From Ostrinia nubilalis (lineage: Eukaryota > Arthropoda > Insecta > Lepidoptera > Crambidae): 64,000 bases of DNA. The stretch spans positions 5,401,501 through 5,465,500 of the forward strand of contig NC_087093.1 in assembly GCF_963855985.1 (NCBI RefSeq). The letters are read 5' to 3'. The first letter of the stretch is position 1. Each line of letters begins with the position of its first letter. Below, one piece after another: positions 13,283-26,900 of this stretch. A program made the translations under genes and the position numbers. The notes under the pieces are model-generated. The model made no database searches, had not been told where the DNA came from, and saw only the letters and a program-made list of their open reading frames with translations.

Positions 13283-13423
13283 TTCGTTCGTTCGTTCGTT
13301 CGTTTCAGCCGAAAGACGTCCACTGCTGGACAAAGGCCTCCCCCAAGGATTTCCACAAAGACCGGTCCTGCGCCGCTTGCATCCAGGTACTTCCCGCGAC
13401 CTTCAACAGATCGTCGGTCCACC
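13283..13423 (-). mobile_element. 3' end of an RTE-type LINE, (CGAA)n tail
   Basis: The minus strand encodes an intact RTE C-terminal tail. W-T-D-D-L-L-K-V-A-G is followed by W-M-Q-A-A-Q-D-R, S-L-W-K-S-L-G-E-A-F and V-Q-Q-W-T, then a stop. The coding part is directly followed by a tandem CGAA tail (TTCG repeats on the plus strand at 13283-13305). The rest of the element is missing by 5' truncation, as expected for target-primed insertion. No stops fall within the preserved part, so this copy is less decayed than the others in the window. Confidence 0.85.
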
Positions 13424-16400
13424 AATAGTTTAATATTACCAAAACATAATTATACGAATAAGTATAACATGATGAGATTTTTTTTATATTTCGTTAAAAT
13501 AGAATAGGCTTAACAAGGTATAGAGTATAGATAGAGCCTTACAGATAAATGCTGTCGAAACTCATACAATAAGCCTTGCATTTACGTAAGAGGATCTTCT
13601 TCACGACAGGCTTGCATGCTCAATACAGATACTTGTTATTTATTTATTTACAAATACACGAAGACCCAAGGCTGTCCCCTGTATACAAGCTAAAAACTAA
13701 AAGTCCTAGAACACTATGTCACATAGGCAGCAACTATGTAAATACTTAATAAGTTACTTACCTTAACTTAGAGGAAACTGTCCCTTACATAATACTTATG
13801 TAAAAATTGCTGTCGAAAATTTTCAGGAGATTATATTATGTAAAAATTACTGTTTTACGTAACTAAGTTACGTGTAGGTTTTCTCATTTCAACAAAGAGG
13901 TAAGAACTCTATTAAAATACATTTTCAAGCATTCATCGGATTTCCCAGCCCAGTATCAGTTAAAAATTTGACCTAATTTCCTTCAATCCGTGCTATTTAC
14001 ACAATAATATTTATGCGATGCAGTTCTACGTTTAATTAAGATCGTTGCCCCTTAGATCTTATTTCTCTCGGATGCCCGGTGCTGCCCGATATAAACGCTG
14101 CCCCTGTATCCTAAATATGCGTCTTCACCCACCATTAGCCTCAGAAATGAGCTTCTGTGTTGAGTAAAAGCTCAATATTCACCATTTTGTCACCTACAAA
14201 ATTTTATTTTGAGTACGCCTCAAGTCACTACTTATTTCAAACCATTTTTTATACCTAAACAAGATACAATACTTTTTAAACAAATACAGAAGTCGTTTGT
14301 TCACAAGAACCTAGTTTTATTTTTCTTAGAAATTGGAACATTGCTCGTAATGCAAACATAGTAAAGAGATATTTTCCTTGCGTTAACTTCTATTGTTGGC
14401 CAAGATTGTAAAAGAATATGTAAACAAAGCAAACTGATGCATCAGTTGGTAATTGGTATTTTGTGTAATAATTGTTCATACAATTAATACCTAGGGTTCT
14501 AAGTAGGCAACGTAACTATACAAAACGCTGTTGAGTTATTCTACAATCTAGAGTCATCGAATTGATCTTTAAATTTAAACTGAATCTAGAATAAAATAAT
14601 AATTGTCCTTGCTGTCACCCACTAGCAATCTCTTTCACAGCGGACCGCCTTTATACGTCTTGTGCTCGGATTCAACAGTTGAAATTAATAGCGATGTGCG
14701 CTTTTAAAGCATATAGTCCTTAAACGTCTATTGTTACCTTTACACAATAGCAGTATTCCTGCGTTGAAATATGCAGTGAAAATTCTTCATACAATGTTCG
14801 TTCAGTCGCAAGCTGCATTCAATAAATGGGTCAGCTATTCAATGGCAAATTGAGTGCAAAACAAGGATCTTTTAATATTTTCTCACTCGATGTTAACATT
14901 AAATCTTGAATCAGATAACCACGTCCACGAGTAAAAAGACAAAAATACTAGTCAGTTCTCTTAAAACAAAGTAAGCGAATTGCTGCGAGTCAAAGCATAG
15001 CAACATAATAATGAACAATCAAACTTTCCAGTCATTGGACTAAGTAGTTATTTGTTTGATCCTAGTAACAATCTAATAGGTAATATGGTTTTATTAACTG
15101 ATGATAAGTAATTCGACCAAAATATCTGAAAAACACGCCTTTACGTCTGAACTCTATAAAAATACGCTGTATACTTACGTATGATCACCGAGAAAACCTA
15201 TTATAAATTCTATTACACAGGAGCGTAAAGGAGGATTACGTCAAAAAAGAACATTGTAGCAAACAGAAGTTGCGTAAAGTACGATTACCACAAAAAGTAT
15301 TTTAATTCGGGCGGATTCATTATGTGCAAATTAAATTTGAAGCGTGTGATCACTCGCGCTCGAGGGCGCGTACGTGCGCCCGCTCCGCTCCACTCCGCTC
15401 CGCTCCGTAATCAAATCGCGCAAGTTTTCCGCTTTATACGTGTTTATTATCCGCCACTCGTTCACGAGGTAATTCGCACTGCAGGTTTATTTGTACAGAG
15501 AAAATTAACATTCGTTTGTGTCTTTTTTCACATTTATTAATTTATGCTCACTGCGCGCCCGACTTGGTATGCGGGGAGCACGACGTTCTGTATAGACATA
15601 ATGAGTGGGGCGAAAATGTTTTAACCCCGAAATTACATAATATTTCAAACGACTGCTCTTACTTTTTTGGCTTTACGAGTAACTTTATTATTTAAAAATT
15701 CAATTGTAACGTTAACATAATATGACCGTTTGTTTTTGCAGATGTACAGTTCAACTGAAAAATATCTTGATAGGTAAGGTTGAGACTACTCAATAAATAT
15801 TTGTTTAGTTATTTTGAGAAATCTCGTTGTTATGATGTCGACTGTACAAAAGAACTAAATCCCTAGTACTTACAAATTTTCTATTATTGCTATTGAATGA
15901 TTGGAAATAAATTCTAATAATATGAAGCTTACCGTGACGTTGAAGACTACTTACATAAATAACCAATAAATAACATTGAAGGTAACTCGAAGTATTTATA
16001 TTGACATTTTGATTTTTATCGCTCTGGAAAGAGTACAAAGGGAAATTAATACACGATATTGTGGCGGTAGCGCGCTTCACTTTGCTAGCCAAAAGTGTAA
16101 GAGTAAATTTCGTGATGCTCTCTAAATTGTACCGCGGCCCGAAACGCTCATTACGCGAGTACTTGAGGCGAGCACGTACTCTTATAAAGGTTATTGTATT
16201 ATGTCTGAACAGCTACCCCGAGTACGGATGGGGTAAAGGACTCGAATGCCGTTTGAAAACATTCTTGGTTGCGCGCCAATCGAAAACAAGTAGGCACCTT
16301 CCCAAGCCGTCTGACCAGCGTGGGAGTGTAGGCCATATCATCCATTTGCCTGTAATAAATAAAGGTCATAGCAAACATATCAATTCGGAAAGGGATCAAC

Positions 16401-16734
16401 ACCTGCCATCGCCTTTCGCGCGCTGTCAATCGCGAGGCGACGCGTTAACGTTACGGTGCGTTGAAGTATGGAGTTTCATACAAATAATACTGACCGCCTC
16501 GAGTTGATACGGTTACGATCCCTTTCCGGGTTGATAAATACGAGCTTTAAGAGAGTATCGTGTTTCTGCAGAGGAGACTTAATGACCTGATGATGATGAT
16601 TATTTAATACACAGTACACGCAAACATTCAAGTAGTTTAAAAAAATGCTGTCGACTGTACTTACACGAATTTAATACCTCCCATGGTATTTATCATAATT
16701 CATCATGAACGTATAAACATGTTAAGGTACTAGT
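13424..16734. other. Non-coding stretch, nothing assigned
   Basis: No gene was recognised. A short GC-rich CGCTC tandem tract lies at 15380-15407. A TTTATTTATTTA tract at about 13637 may be the 3' tail of a minus-strand retroposon, but its body is not identifiable. The 148-codon plus frame at 16061-16507 has no domain I recognise. Confidence 0.45.
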
Positions 16735-16968
16735 CCAGTAGAATTAGCTTTTAAATCGGAAATAATTCCTACAAAAGATTTTATTGTTTTAATGGCTTCA
16801 TTGGTTGCCCATTAAGACTCTCCTAAGTTTTCGACTTCGACGGAGTTGTGCTTAAGTGGTGGGGGCCCCCGAAAGGGGCGTTTTTTCGGTTTTCCGGTTA
16901 TACCGCGTAAAGGACTTACCCTATCAAAAAGTGGTCTTCATGACGGTTGAAGGGCACTTAATCCTGCA

Positions 16969-17289
16969 TTGAATAAGACCAAGTTCATATGTTTTGGACA
17001 AACCGTTCTCGCGCTAAAGTTCGGCAAAGTAGAAAATATACGTATAATTAATGACCCTCTCCACGTCCAATGGTTTGTTACCCACAGGCTTCCAAGTCTT
17101 GAAAAGGGCCACCTCAACCAGTGTAACCCTATCAAGGCTTACGAGCTTGATGCGCCTATCCTTGTTCGTCCCAGCCGTTCCTTAACTGCGGTTGCTGCAC
17201 CTCTTCCTGGCACTCACCTGAACGACTCTGTGTTACCTACTGTGGCTGCCCCTCTTCCTTGTATCCTCCTGCATGACTACGTTGCCTAG
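16969..17289 (+). pseudogene. Repeat-encoded frame in left foldback arm
   Basis: This is a 106-codon open frame opening with a non-ATG codon, and it is mirrored by the minus-strand frame at 17597-17917. The frame extends upstream as L-N-P-A-L-N-K-T-K-F-I-C-F-G, which loosely resembles the N-P-x-K-T-x-x-I-C-F-G segment near the end of the palm in non-LTR reverse transcriptases. No YxDD box is nearby. The C-terminal third repeats itself, with two units of about 17 residues around V-A-A-P-L-P. The resemblance is weak and the product is unknown. It may be a fragment of an older LINE carried in the arm. Confidence 0.3.
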
Positions 17290-17596
17290 CCGTATGCCTG
17301 GTCTAAGGTTCGACGCCAAAAATCAACAACAACAAGTTCATATTAAAACGCTGAAGAGTTTTTTGTTTGTTTGTTTGAACGCGCTAATCTTAAGAATTAC
17401 TAGTTTGATTGAAATCATTATTTTTGTGTTGAATAGCTCATAGATTGAGAAGGCTATAGAATATATACAATCACTCTACGACTAATAGAGGCGAAGCAGT
17501 AAAGAAAAATGTTGCAAGCACGGGAAATAGTATTTAAACTATTTTCACTCGTACGAAGTTGATTTTGTGGCGTCGAACCTTGGACCAGGCATATGG

Positions 17597-17917
17597 CTAA
17601 GCAATTAAATCGTACAGGAGGGTACAAGAAAGAGGGGCAGCCACATTAGGTAACACAGAGTCGTTCAGGAGAGTGCCAGGAAGAGGTGCAGCAACCGCAG
17701 TTAAGGAACGGCTGGGACGAACAAGGATAAGCGAATCAAACTCGTGAGCCTTGTTAGGGTTACACTGGTTAAGGCGACCCTTTACAAGGCTTGGAAGCAT
17801 GTGGGTAACAAGCCATTGGACGTGGAGAGGGTCATTAATTATACGTATATTTTCTACTTTGCCGAACTTTAGTGCGAGAACGGCTTGTCCAAAACATATG
17901 AATTTGGTCTTATTCAA
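17597..17917 (-). pseudogene. Repeat-encoded frame in right foldback arm
   Basis: This is the inverted copy of the frame at 16969-17289. It has the same length of 106 codons and scattered substitutions. That both arms keep the frame open suggests either a young duplication or selection on the parent repeat. The function is not recognised. Confidence 0.3.
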
Positions 17918-18160
17918 TGCAGGATTAAGTGCCCTTTAACCGTCATGAAGACCACTTTTCGATAGGGTAAGTCCTTTACGCGGTATAACCGGAAAACCGA
18001 AAAAACGCCCCTTTCGGGGGCCCCACCACTTAAGCACAACTCCGTCGAAGTCGAAAACTTAGGAGAGTCTTAATGGGCAACCAATGAAGCCATTAAAGCA
18101 AAAAAATCTTTTGTAGGAATTATTTCCGATTTAATCAATTTTTGTGTTTAATTCTACTGG

Positions 18161-19550
18161 CCTATACGGAATTCGTGTGAATTGTTGCTGTGTTTACAAA
18201 AGCTCTCTCGACAGAATAAGCTTCACTGCCCACTTCGTAGCGCGATGTCCTTATTTTTAAATAAGGCTACGATGGTTAGGTACTAAATAACAAGGGCTTG
18301 TTAAATTGTCTAAGCTTTAGAGATTGTCCTGATATAATATACTTCTACATAAGTTTCAGTAAAATCTGAGCCATAATACCCGCATGTTCATATAGAAGTA
18401 ATGGAATTTGACATTCAAACTCAAACGAGCCCCATTGTGTTGAGCGCCGTTAAATGAAAAGGATTAAATTGCCTTTCTGTTATATTCCGCTCTTAGTGTT
18501 AAGGATTTACTTTACGAAATTATCTTACTTTTGTACATTTCATTTTATTCTTGTTTAATTTACGTGATTGAGAGTGCCGTGAATGAAGAATTAAACTCAA
18601 TATTAAATAGTAAAGCTTCATAAATACGTGGATCATTTAACTTGTAAAACAAACTACAAGTATTTAAATTTTAAATTCTTAAATAAAACTGTAAAATGGA
18701 GATCGTGACATAATTAATTTGCCGATGATAGCCTTTTAAAATATCAAAGAATGTTGTCTAAATTATTTACTTTACATTCCAATTTCTTGATGATTGACGT
18801 TATCGCTTCCTTTAATAATAAGCAGAATTGGGGTTTAAATATCACTCGTAATTTCGTACAAAGCAGCGGTTTCGATGCTGTCAAAATGGACATCAGTCCT
18901 TGGAAGTGACAAACAGAAAGCCTTTTAGTTGGTATCAAATTTTGGAATCTGTCCGACGCCCAGAGAGGAAAACACGGCGGTATCACTGAAAGGAATATAA
19001 CGTCAGGCGGTTGATTTGAAATGGTATAAAATTTACTATGTTTGACTAGAAACAATGCATTTAAAATATAAAATACAAGCAAATCTATACCTACAAGGTG
19101 TATAAAAGTAAATGGGGTAGGTATAAACTTGAGGTAGACATAACAGAATAAGGAATCATGGGAGTATCTAGTTTTGAGTCAACAATTAGGAAAAGTAAAT
19201 ACTCAGATAACATATTCAGTCTGAAATTAATTTATACATGCTATTTTTACCCCGAGCCTCTGCTAATCTCTTAGAGCAATCTCACAGAGAATCAACAAGT
19301 AACTTGATAACACTTACCGTTTCTTCCACTCCTGCTGTTTGCTTTTAATTTTATTCGTATCTTATCGAGTGCTATCGAAATCCTTTCAGCGTGAGATCCT
19401 CTCTGCGCAGGGTTCAATAAGAATTAGCGGCGGGGTGAGCGGCCGACAGCAATTGCTGTGTTAATCTCCCGATGTATAGGTTTGTTGTTAGCCGCTTCGC
19501 ATAGGTTAGTGCTGTGAGAGAAATAGATCTGCCATCGATATCTGGATCCT
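18161..19550. other. Non-coding stretch, nothing assigned
   Basis: AT-rich. The 112-codon minus frame at 18744-19082 has no recognised domain. Confidence 0.5.
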
Positions 19551-19764
19551 TCCTACTAATTTTATAAATGAAAAAGCTTGAGAAAGCGGGTGGATGGATG
19601 TTTGTTACTCTTGCCAAAACTACTGAACGGATTTTGATTAATATAACATAATACATCAGAATAACATTATGCTTTAATATTTATAACGTAAGTGTGAATT
19701 AAGTGGTTTATTCTGTGACAAACTGAATTTCAGGCGGGTGAAGTCGTGGGCATAAGCTGTAGTA
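19551..19764 (+). mobile_element. Decayed short Helitron
   Basis: The start TCCTACTAATTTTATAAATG matches the 5' end type seen again at 27639 and 61982 in this window. Downstream lies the internal block AAACTACTGAACGGATTTTG. The 3' part GCGGGTGAAGTCGTGGGC followed by AAGCTGTAGT resembles the hairpin plus CTAG terminus of this family, with the CTAG mutated. It is non-autonomous, with no Rep/helicase coding. Confidence 0.65.
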
Positions 19765-20193
19765 GTATGTATTTATTAGTACTTATTTATTTCTTAAATC
19801 GAGTACACAAAAAATATCGATACATTTTCTGCTACTTGGACTTAAATTGCACTTCTACGGGACAATTATTTATCGACAATCGAACTACCAATATTGATAC
19901 AGCACTTCAGTCTGGCGAATCCCGAGGAACATATCTGTAATTTGAAAACCATTCTCCAGTAGTTACTGCTGTAGAATAGATTCAATGCCTGGAATAAGAG
20001 CAAACAAAATATCTATTGAAAGACGTTGGTCACGTAACTATGTAACTGTTTGTCTTGTTGCTCCAGAGAAAAGTCTAATATAAAATTCTCTATATTTTAA
20101 AAGACGTGGTTTTTCTAAAGATGTGAAATAAAGCAACCCTAGAATTTTAGACAGTAGTAAATTAGATAGTTTAGTAAACAGACAGAATGCACA
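19765..20193. other. Non-coding stretch, nothing assigned
   Basis: Nothing recognised. Confidence 0.5.
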
Positions 20194-20338
20194 TTCATCA
20201 TCATCATCATCATTTCAGCCACAGGACGTTCACTGCTGAACATAGCCTCCTCCTCCCTCAATGACATCTACATCGCAAGATTGGTAGCGGCCTGCATGTA
20301 GCGCCATCCTGCCTGCTACGTGCTGCTACCAACCGTGC
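20194..20338 (-). mobile_element. 3' end of an RTE-type LINE, (ATG)n tail
   Basis: On the minus strand, a degraded RTE C-terminal tail (M-Q-A-A-T-N, then a broken L-G-E-A-Y-V-Q segment and T-S-C-G) ends with TGA and a tandem ATG tail (ATC repeats at 20195-20212 on the plus strand). The tail differs from the CGAA tail of the copies at 4341 and 13283, so it is a different subfamily. Confidence 0.8.
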
Positions 20339-20872
20339 ACATTATGCTTTGACTTTTTTCATGTGTATTCTGTCAGTTGAATTTGAAAGAATGCCTAACT
20401 CTTATATTGCAGTCAGTTATACAGTATTCAGTATTCACGCATACTGTACCCATTGGTACCAATGCTTATAGCTTGAAATAGAATCTCCCTGAACCACAAT
20501 TAAATTACTATTTCCCGCAAATAAATTCCGTTCCCAAAGAATGAAAGAATGAACTGTAGAAACGGTTGAAACGGCTGAAACGGTTTAGGGCACTCGCACG
20601 GAAATAGTTTGCACAACTGTTTTTGTTTGCGTCCAGTTAAAACACCGACACTTTATTACCGTTCTAGTTTTTCAATAAAACTGCATGTGGCAGTGTCGGT
20701 CAAATCGTCACGTTCCGCAAAGCCATTGTGCTGTAAATGCATCTGACAGATTATGCCGACTATTTGTTTATCTGCTACTTACATAAGTAAAATATAAACA
20801 TTGAGAGCACAGCAGTTTAATGTTGACATTCATGTCACTTCTGTGTTTCTTGAGCTGCTTGAGAGCTGAGAC

Positions 20873-20995
20873 TGATGTCCGTTTTCACCATCAATCCCTA
20901 ATTTTTAAGTGACCCCTATGAAATCAAAATGCCTGTTATATGTTACCATAGGAGTCACTAAAAAATAAGGGATTGATGTTGAAAACGGGCATGAG
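20873..20995. mobile_element. Short palindromic MITE
   Basis: The left arm CCGTTTTCACCATCAATCCC (20879 onward) pairs with the right arm, which ends in GGGATTGATGTTGAAAACGGG at about 20989. Pairing continues inward through CTAATTTTTAAGTGACCC and its partner, leaving a short loop. There is no coding capacity and the ends are a few bases uncertain. Confidence 0.8.
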
Positions 20996-23900
20996 AGTCT
21001 TAAAATAATGGTAGAGTTAAAATAAAAACTGTTACTTATTTAGAGGCACGTAAAAGAGTCTACTAGGATTCTATAAATGTCCTATTTTTAATAATACAAT
21101 ACTCGTAATATACTTCAGCTGCTTTTGATAGATTGTTGTGTGTAAGTATAAAGAAAGAATTTACTCTAAATTGATGGTTCTTTTACCAATTGAAAACATA
21201 CATTAGACATCAATGACTACTTTCATCCACAAAAATATACAGTTTCCGAAAAATAAATGATAGTAGTTTTGTGAAACATGAAAATCCACGCATGCACAGC
21301 ATCAAACAAAGGCTATGTCACATAGATCGTTATCCTGCATCGCAGATTCAGCTAGATTGAAGAATGATTCTCGTATCCACCATCAATCTCGCATGGTTTC
21401 ACCCATCTGAGGGTTAAGTAAGCCTGAAAGTATAGTCGACATCACAATATGTAAATAAGATGCCACATTATTAAAATTGATGAGCACATCAGTGTTAGGT
21501 AAGTAGCAAGTCGTTTGTCGTCTGAAACTTGTTATAACGCCACAAAAAGATCATATTGTGTTGTGTTTATGCCAGTAAAGCAGGTCAGTATACTAGTTTA
21601 ACAGTGCTTCATTTTGTCATATACAAAGTGATAGCTAATAGGGGTAAATTATGGTTTAATCTAGAGCTAGATCTCTTGCTAAAGAAAGAGGTCGATCAAC
21701 TCTTTTTGTATCTACCTACATTATTATTTGGAACAAATTGTACCGCAGATAGGAAGTTGTAAAACATGCCTTATTATAAAACAATGCGAATGAAATAAAA
21801 ATCTTAATTTAATTGTTCGACAATTACATGAAGACAAACTTTCTTGGCTAAATCTAATTAGGTCTTTTAACAGTTCCTTACTAAAAGGAAGCTTCTTTAC
21901 ACTGGTAAAGAATATCGCTTTCTTGTTTAATTATACCAAATTAATTAAGTACAGGTTTAATAAATAAGATTCAAAGAAAAACACAAGATGTCGTTGAAGA
22001 TTTTTGCTTAAATAGAATTAATTATCACGCTGCTAATTTGCATTTCAAAAGAAAGTTTGCTCCAGAGAAAATCAAAAGTAAGCAAGAGACGTCCAGCTGG
22101 AGAATACTCGAGATTGCTACTCGCTGCGATACAGATTGGACCGGGATTCGAGGTATGTGCTGAACTGCTGACATTGTCGTTTTCTCAATTAAACTTTGCA
22201 CGGCTTGATTAGAGAACTGAGCTTAATTCGATGTCTTATTTAAATCTAATTGATCGTCTATTCTGTAACAATAGGTCTTTGATTTTTTACATTTAATTAT
22301 AGAGAAGATAGTAAGAAGAAATGTGAAAAGCTTTGCATTCTTGTAGATTTTCTTATAAATCTATTTAATGACGTATGTTATGACCTCATACTTACTGAGC
22401 AGAGACCAATTTGGTACAATGTATTTTGCTCTTTAAGTTGATTTGTAGTTATTGTTTTAATTTCTTGGTACCAAATAAATGTGTTTTCTTTCTTTCTTTC
22501 TAATGCAAATAATAATATTCTTTAAGCCACAAGACTGTTTAAATCGTTGCCTACTACGAGACTTTAATAACCCAAGGGTATCTTTTGAAAGGCTAATTTG
22601 AGGATCTATACCTACTTATCATAATTTGTGGTTACTAGGAACAGTTAACAGGAGCAAAGTAATCAGTCTTAAAAATACTGACATATCTTTACACTAATTT
22701 ACATTACAAAGGGTTTGCTGCAGAAAATCAAAAGTATGAGCGAAAGAAGCACCCGAAGATTCGGTACTGAAACGGAATGCAACCCACTGCAAATTGACTG
22801 CGCGGAGTGGCCGTGCGTCGCGGGCGCCGGATATTGTCAAGCTGTGAAGGTGACAACCACAACCAGCACAAACCATTTTGAAGGTTTAATAATAGTAACT
22901 GCCAGTGACATCCAAAACAGCAATCAATAACGTAAGTGCCAGTGAAAACTATACGTAAAGTGGAGATAAGAGTAGAGATGAAAATACTTTTACATAATAG
23001 AAGTTTAGTGTTTTGAAAACTTCAAAAGTCTTATTGACTATTTTTTTTTTCATCTATGCTTTAAATAACTTAGATAAAACTCAATAGCGCTTATGACGTG
23101 TAGCACCAAACTAAAGTGAGCAGATGATGGCCATTAATTTCAGATTGGTCCAGTAACATCAAGAGTTTTGCTGCCTTTGCCTTTACCCTATTCAAAACCA
23201 AAAGTAACCAAAGAACCATTCAGCCGGAGGAATCTACCGGAATGCAGCGTGCAGCGTTGTGCAGCGTTTTGCAGACCGTGTGTAGTAAGTGCCGGATATT
23301 GTGGGCGCCGCGAGAGCTCGGCAGCTCGCAAACCGTTTTAGAATTAACCTGCCGATGAAATTCCTACGGTTCGGTACTATTCACCAATTTTAGGAATGTG
23401 CAAAGTTTTTCTCTTTTTTTTATGAAATATTTTACTACCTAAAACTACAGCTACAGATTTAGTTTGAACATATCGATCGAACAAAAGCCCGTGCGTCATA
23501 GTAGTTCATTAGGTTCATTTTGTTTTTTATTCGTTCTTTATAAACCTTCAACATAAGCTTATCCATTTCCCTTTTTAGGACACCTATTATATCATTAAAG
23601 CGTAGGTACGAGTATAGTAATTATAGTGGCTATACTGTGTTAGGTACTTTTTTAATGTACGAAAATAAAATCACAAAGAACATTAGTACCCATATAAAGC
23701 CCATTTAGGGCACGTTTCCTCAGCGTATAGTAATTCTATAGTGTCTATACATTTACCTCTTTATAACACGCATCATTTGCCACCTAATCTGTGATCTTTG
23801 GAAAGCCTACGAGCAAAGAGACAACTTTAAATGCTGCGAGGGCCCTCTGAATGCCTTTGAAGGCGCGGGTCAGCCGCTTTATCCTCCCTGGCTTGCAATG

Positions 23901-26900
23901 TACTTTTAATCAGCTCTTCTATGACTGAATAAAAACCACTTCCTTGCCGCATACAGCTTTCTAAGCGCTATGCATTTTGTATTGTGAAGCGTTTAGTTTG
24001 AGATTTTGTGATATAAAATTAGTTCGTAGAAGTGAAAGTATTCTCATTTAAAATATCGTTCAATTTAATTGTGATTTATTGTCCATTTTATTACTCTGTA
24101 TACTGTACAATACAGAAATAAAAATAAGTTATATGCCATAAACGTTATACTTTATAGCGTTTATTGACTCAGAGTCATAAAAAAATCACCGATATATGAA
24201 ACGCAAGTTTGACTTATCAGTCAGATAAAAACCTTCTACTGCGATAAGGGTCCAAATAAACCCTTTGTGTCGAAGATTGGTCAATCACGCGTATTTAGTT
24301 ACCCGAAAAGGTTCCCTCTGCTACCCAATATAATATAACACAATATACCCATTTCCGTGGCTATATTTATTATGATTGTGGAAGTGAGGAATGTTGTATT
24401 AATCAACTTGTTATTAGATAGATACGAGACTGCCGGCGAGGCTGTCCTCGTAGATTTCGGTTATTCGCAGAACCGATCCTCGGACCCATGTTTAATCCCG
24501 GAACAAAAGTAGTCTGATATAGTCGGAAATAGCACGGATTTCCATTAGCGAAATAATTCTCTGGATTGCCTCAGTTTGAGGGATACCTCTTGTTATTTAC
24601 ATACAACCCGATGGACTTAACTTTGCGGTTTTGGTTTACGGGATTCTGAGCCGAACGCGCAGGGGTTAAAGGTCTTGTTTGATTAAACACCACACTTACA
24701 AACTTAAACAGTATTTAAAACAGCGTGTAATGTTACAGTATCGAATTGAGCGCGAAAAAGAACAAAGCGGAACTTAAAACACACAATTAAGCTCAAAGCT
24801 CTAACATTAACAAAATAAAATAGGACGAAAGAGTTTTCCTGCCAAGAATCCATTCCGCCCATAAAGCTTTCAAATAAAGCCTTTGAGGGCTGAGAAAATG
24901 TCCGTGATAAGGAATAATCATTTAAGATCATAAGCCTCCGCAGAGCAAAAAATACTCAAGAGCTTGTTGTAAAAATACACGAGACACGTCAATGGCGTTG
25001 TCGTCGCAACTGCCTATTAAGATTTTAGCGAATTCATAAATGATTGGTGCCGCGATGGGAATTGAGGCCATTACTGCTCCCAGACAAAGAAAATAATGTG
25101 TTTTGTACCAAGAGGGCTGCATACATTTAAAGTAATTTGTAACAACTAGTCAAGCATTTTTATTTTTCGTAATAAGTAGGATACTCGTTTTTACACGTCC
25201 CAATGTAATTTAAATTCTACTACTGCTTTGAGACAATAATGTAGGCCAGTGAGTGCCGAGCTGCGTCTCGCAAGAAACTCTAACAATCCTGAAATATTTC
25301 TTTAAAGCCCGACAAGACGAACGTAATGATGCTTAAAACTCGCTGAATCAGATATTCAGCCCTAAGATTAGTCTTATATTAAGATTCAGCCAATCAGTCT
25401 TAAATCTATAAAAAGATAGATTTGAAAGTGTTACTTATTTTAAAATAATGACAACTATAATAAATATCAGGTTAATGGTATTTTAATTTGTTTGTTTGAC
25501 ACCAATTTTTTTGAGACCGGAGTACGTTTATAAAGAAAAATTACGGTTCCTAATAAACCATTAAAAAGTATGTGAGCATCTTTTTGGCTACCCCAATAAT
25601 AAACTCACGGAACTGTCGACCTGGGGACATATAAAAATGCTCAGTTCCAAGGAAACCAAAAGAATCTCGTAACAAATTCCTTTTATTTATGGCTTTCTAA
25701 AAAATAGTCCTGCAGACTCATATTCATGCACTCTATGAAAATAACAACAACAACTAACTAATAATAATTATGAGTAAGGCAAGCTTTCATGCAATATTCA
25801 CTTCTAAGTCAATGCAATAATGTTTAAAACTGGATACATACAACTGGTCCTTGCTCAAATTCTTGGGTATAATTTTTTTAATGTATGTTAAATGGAATTC
25901 AGGGAGTACCAGTTTGGGTTACTGCATTTTCACATGCAACTAAGTAACGATTTCTTGGGAACACTGTATCATGACACGTTTTAGTCCACTTAAAAGTTAA
26001 TTAGGTTAAGTAGGTAAAACTTTTACTTAACTAGTACGAAAAACAAATTTTAGTAAACCATAATATACAGCATAGTAGAATAAAATAAGTATTCGTGGAA
26101 ACGTTAAGTGCCTACAGACGACCGCACGCACATCAAGTGAAAAGCTGTAGTTCCTTTATGTTTTAACAGGTGCTACCTTGCAATAAAAATTGTAGTATAA
26201 TTTGATGTTCTTTTGACTGTACATTTCTTGTACTTGTACTTGTATTCTTAAACCTAAATGTGAAAAATATGTTGTAAAATTCAATAACTAGGCATACATA
26301 ATTATTCGCTATTTTTTTTAATACTATTACAATCACACGGTCTTGTACTTCATGCTCAATTTTATGTTGAAAACCGTAAAACCGTAACACTTAGTTTCCT
26401 TCTACGTAGCTACATCAGTTTTCAATATTAAAACGACATTGTTGTCGTTATTTTGAAATACATTAGAGGGTTCAGAAACCGAAGACCGCGCGTACAAACA
26501 ACTTAAAATACTTCCATTAAAACTTTTTCAGTAATTAAAATGTGGCTTCATCAAATTATCATCAATATTCATTGGAGGTGTCGCACTTTACAGCGTATTC
26601 CGCCTCGCACACCTCCGTCACTCTGGACTTTCCAAAATCGTAATTAGAGAAGTTTTCTCATTATTCCCATAGGCACTTTGTCACAGATCTAACAAGTTCC
26701 ATCCGCGCCCGTTTCAACACCGAGTTAATTTCGTGAAATTAGCGATCTCCAAGACAATCCGAACGTCTGACGTCACTCTACTCCCTAGTTCCCTACAACC
26801 AATTTCGCGCTTGGTTATTTGTCAAAGATAAACATTGACTTTCGCTTGTTTATTATTGGAAGAAGTTTTAACTTTAACCACACGAGTAAATATTTTATAC

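Larger units (their letters stand above)
16735..18160. mobile_element. Foldback element with two arms of about 0.6 kb
   Basis: The left arm (16735-17327) begins CCAGTAGAATTA. The right arm (17559-18160) is its inverse, ending TAATTCTACTGG. The arms match closely over their whole length, including a GGGGGCCCCCGAAAGGGG block and a 106-codon frame present once per arm (plus 16969-17289, minus 17597-17917). They enclose a spacer of about 231 bp with no similarity to either arm. The arrangement resembles foldback-type transposons, or an inverted duplication of one older repeat. No target duplication was found at the outer borders. Confidence 0.8.

Noticed and set aside
13265..13310. CRISPR-like short direct repeats (TTCG tract)
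   Set aside because: It is a simple tandem tail of an RTE retroposon in a eukaryotic genome, not spaced repeats.
16061..16507. 148-codon plus-strand open frame
   Set aside because: The longest unassigned frame, but it has no family motif, starts inside sequence that looks repeat-derived, and is opposed by a 76-codon frame on the other strand.
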